In this document: positions 62,860 through 64,000 of the stretch, in pieces
Position numbering within the stretch: the first letter of the stretch is position 1
Layout of the letters: every line of letters begins with the position of its first letter
From: Candidatus Soleaferrea massiliensis AP7
GTDB lineage: Bacteria > Bacillota > Clostridia > Oscillospirales > Ruminococcaceae
Reading direction: 5' to 3'
Assembly (NCBI RefSeq): GCF_000820765.1
Contig: NZ_CCYH01000038.1
Location: 124,001 to 188,000, forward strand
Length of the DNA: 64,000 nucleotides
Position numbers and translations under genes: made by a program
Notes under the pieces: model-generated
The model's database searches: none
What the model saw: only the letters and a program-made list of their open reading frames with translations
Told to the model about the DNA's origin: nothing

Positions 62860-62988
62860 CGTCAACATCCTTTCTCTTAAAGGTATTATTATTTTTCATA
62901 CATGGATGATGATCACGATGTAATTTTTCTATATTTATACGGAGTAGTTTGCCAACATCATGATATCCTATGTATAACTTCAGAATGT

Positions 62989-63056
62989 ATTATAACATTT
63001 TAAACAATATATTGCTATGCAATATTCTACGATTTATAGAAAAATTCTACGATCTT
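62989..63056 (-). promoter_or_regulatory. Promoter and direct-repeat activator site of GH97 gene 5
   Basis: TATAAT (62989-62994), 31 bases, then TCGTAGAATATTGCATAG (coding strand). The second TCGTAGA is 20 bases away, compared with 22 in the other four. Confidence 0.75.
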
Positions 63057-63462
63057 ACAGCGGGAATTCTATTCAGAATCATATGTGAAAGGGATTTATG
63101 CCACAATCTTCCCTGTTTGATTCATAAAATTTTCGCATATTTGCCGGCTGGCATGAGACTATAAAAACTTCTGTATCTTTAAACATTTTCGCGTGAAATT
63201 TTTCGGTATAACCCTTATCATCATAAAAAATAAGTTTTGATACCAGACTGCGTTTAACGTCAAAAGGTTTTCTAGATACGCTGCAGGTCTATAAACCGCA
63301 ACCGATATAAATTTTTATATCGTGAAGTGTCTATTTCCATACTTTTTATTATGGAAACTGTCTAATTTGCCTCTCATTTGATTTTCAATTCAAAGGGCCA
63401 CTCATAGAAAAAGGTCCTTCCCTTCGGTATAAAAATCTTGCGCCGTCCTCTGCAAACGCAAA
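63057..63462. other. Intergenic stretch upstream of GH97 gene 5
   Basis: About 400 AT-rich bases between the gene-5 regulatory site and the rplL terminator. I see no open frame with a ribosome binding site and no named RNA. Confidence 0.4.
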
Positions 63463-63493
63463 AAAGCCATCCGGTCAAAAACCGGATGGCTTT
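63463..63493 (-). terminator. Terminator of rplL
   Basis: AAAGCCATCCGGT (63463-63475) pairs perfectly with 63481-63493; the minus strand continues TTTTGCG. Confidence 0.88.
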
Positions 63494-63518
63494 CTGATAC
63501 AGATTTTAAAAGAAGAAC

Positions 63519-63899
63519 TTATTTCACTTCTACTTCTGCGCCTGCATCTTTGAGTTTCTTTTCGATTTCCTCAGCGTCAGCCTTGGAAACGCCTTCTTTG
63601 ATTGCCTTCGGAGCGCCGTCTACGAGCTCTTTGGATTCTTTGAGTCCCAGTCCGGTAACTTCTTTGACAACCTTGATGACGTTCATCTTGGAAGCGCCAG
63701 CGCTCTTCAGAACGACGTCAAATTCGGTCTTCTCTTCTGCAGCGGCAGCGCCGGCAGCCGGAGCGGCAGCAGCGACAGCAACAGGAGCGGCAGCGGAAAC
63801 GCCGAATTCCTCTTCCAGAGCCTTAACCAGTTCAGACAGTTCCAGTACGGTAAGGGACTTAACCTCTTCAATCATCGATAATACTTTCTCAGAAGCCAT
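63519..63899 (-). CDS. rplL: Ribosomal protein L7/L12
   Basis: The 126-aa stalk protein has the N-terminal dimerisation helix pair (1-35), the Ala-rich hinge (36-53) and the globular C-terminal domain with [19 protein letters not shown] and [12 protein letters not shown] at the end. ATG 63899 has GGAGG. rplJ is expected upstream, outside the window; a CCGCCTG/CAGGCGG hairpin lies about 45 bases before the start (63946-63962). Confidence 0.97.
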   Translation of the reverse strand: MASEKVLSMIEEVKSLTVLELSELVKALEEEFGVSAAAPVAVAAAAPAAGAAAAEEKTEFDVVLKSAGASKMNVIKVVKEVTGLGLKESKELVDGAPKAIKEGVSKADAEEIEKKLKDAGAEVEVK

Positions 63900-63945
63900 G
63901 ATATAATACCTCCAAATAAATTTTATAAATCATCTTATTTTATCC

Positions 63946-63962
63946 CGCCTGTCTCAGGCGGC
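63946..63962 (-). promoter_or_regulatory. Short hairpin upstream of rplL
   Basis: CCGCCTG and CAGGCGG around a 3-base loop. It could be part of the rplJ-rplL spacer; the window ends too soon to tell. Confidence 0.45.
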
Positions 63963-64000
63963 CGGCAGATGGAAGCGGTATATCCAATCTCCGCCGGTTG

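Noticed and set aside
45636..63056. Calling the GH97 promoter repeats LytTR sites
   Set aside because: Spacing fits, but TCGTAGA deviates from the LytTR half-site consensus at several positions, so the regulator class is left open.

Overview
The window comes from a spore-forming member of the Clostridia (Bacillota), most likely an Oscillospirales/Ruminococcaceae-type anaerobe. The evidence is spo0A, spoIVB, ytvI and a gerA-type operon; ferredoxin-dependent 2-oxoacid oxidoreductase, reverse rubrerythrin and Rnf-type genes; an archaeal-type short ProRS; and secreted glycosidases ending in dockerin modules. Species cannot be assigned from the sequence. No tRNA, rRNA, CRISPR array or complete transposase gene was seen.

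Layout. 1-1393: the 3' end of proA and an unknown membrane-anchored protein. 1428-3830: an AT-richer operon (minus strand) with a secreted ricin-lectin protein whose C-terminal half looks like a caspase/CHAT-type cysteine peptidase, plus two small exported or anchored proteins. 4104-5540: proS. 5773-10072: an AT-rich ABC transporter operon followed by two paralogous small exported proteins, the first with a frameshift. 10176-13489: an ATPase, ferredoxin and three subunits of a 2-oxoacid:ferredoxin oxidoreductase. 13712-15976: a cytoplasmic GH3 glycosidase. 16430-18663: spoIVB-spo0A, with a 0A box inside the spo0A promoter. 19073-20091: a SLOG-fold protein and an orphan corrinoid protein. 20188-25366: ytvI and the threonine/lysine branch hom, thrB, lysC. 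25604-29515: a gerA-type germinant receptor operon. 29668-31857: reverse rubrerythrin and a sigma/anti-sigma-like pair. 32239-34633: glmU-prs. 35143: a DUF4015-like glycosidase. 36497-40766: rpe followed by a four-gene Rnf-like cluster (C, D, E, A) that lacks rnfG and rnfB and has lost most recognised redox sites.

41671-62859: the most striking region. Five tandem paralogous genes (all minus strand, 1274-1296 codons each) encode secreted GH97 glycosidases with the order signal peptide, NPCBM, Ig-like domain, GH97, second Ig-like domain, LamG/DUF1349-like domain, X-like module, dockerin. Each has its own promoter and terminator. All five promoters carry the same degenerate direct repeat (TCGTAGA-like, 20-22 nt period) at a fixed 30-31 nt from the -10 box, so one activator probably controls the set. 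Genes 1 and 3, and genes 2 and 4, pair by sequence and by near-identical 3' ends, which points to duplication of a two-gene unit. Small peptide-like ORFs with a conserved leader follow genes 1 and 3; at gene 3 the leader is interrupted by a 178-bp hairpin-rich insertion. The window ends with rplL.

The layout suggests an anaerobic polysaccharide degrader that displays a battery of related alpha-glycosidases through cohesin-dockerin docking (no scaffoldin is in the window), with ferredoxin-based 2-oxoacid metabolism. Functions are assigned by reading motifs by eye; no database search was possible.
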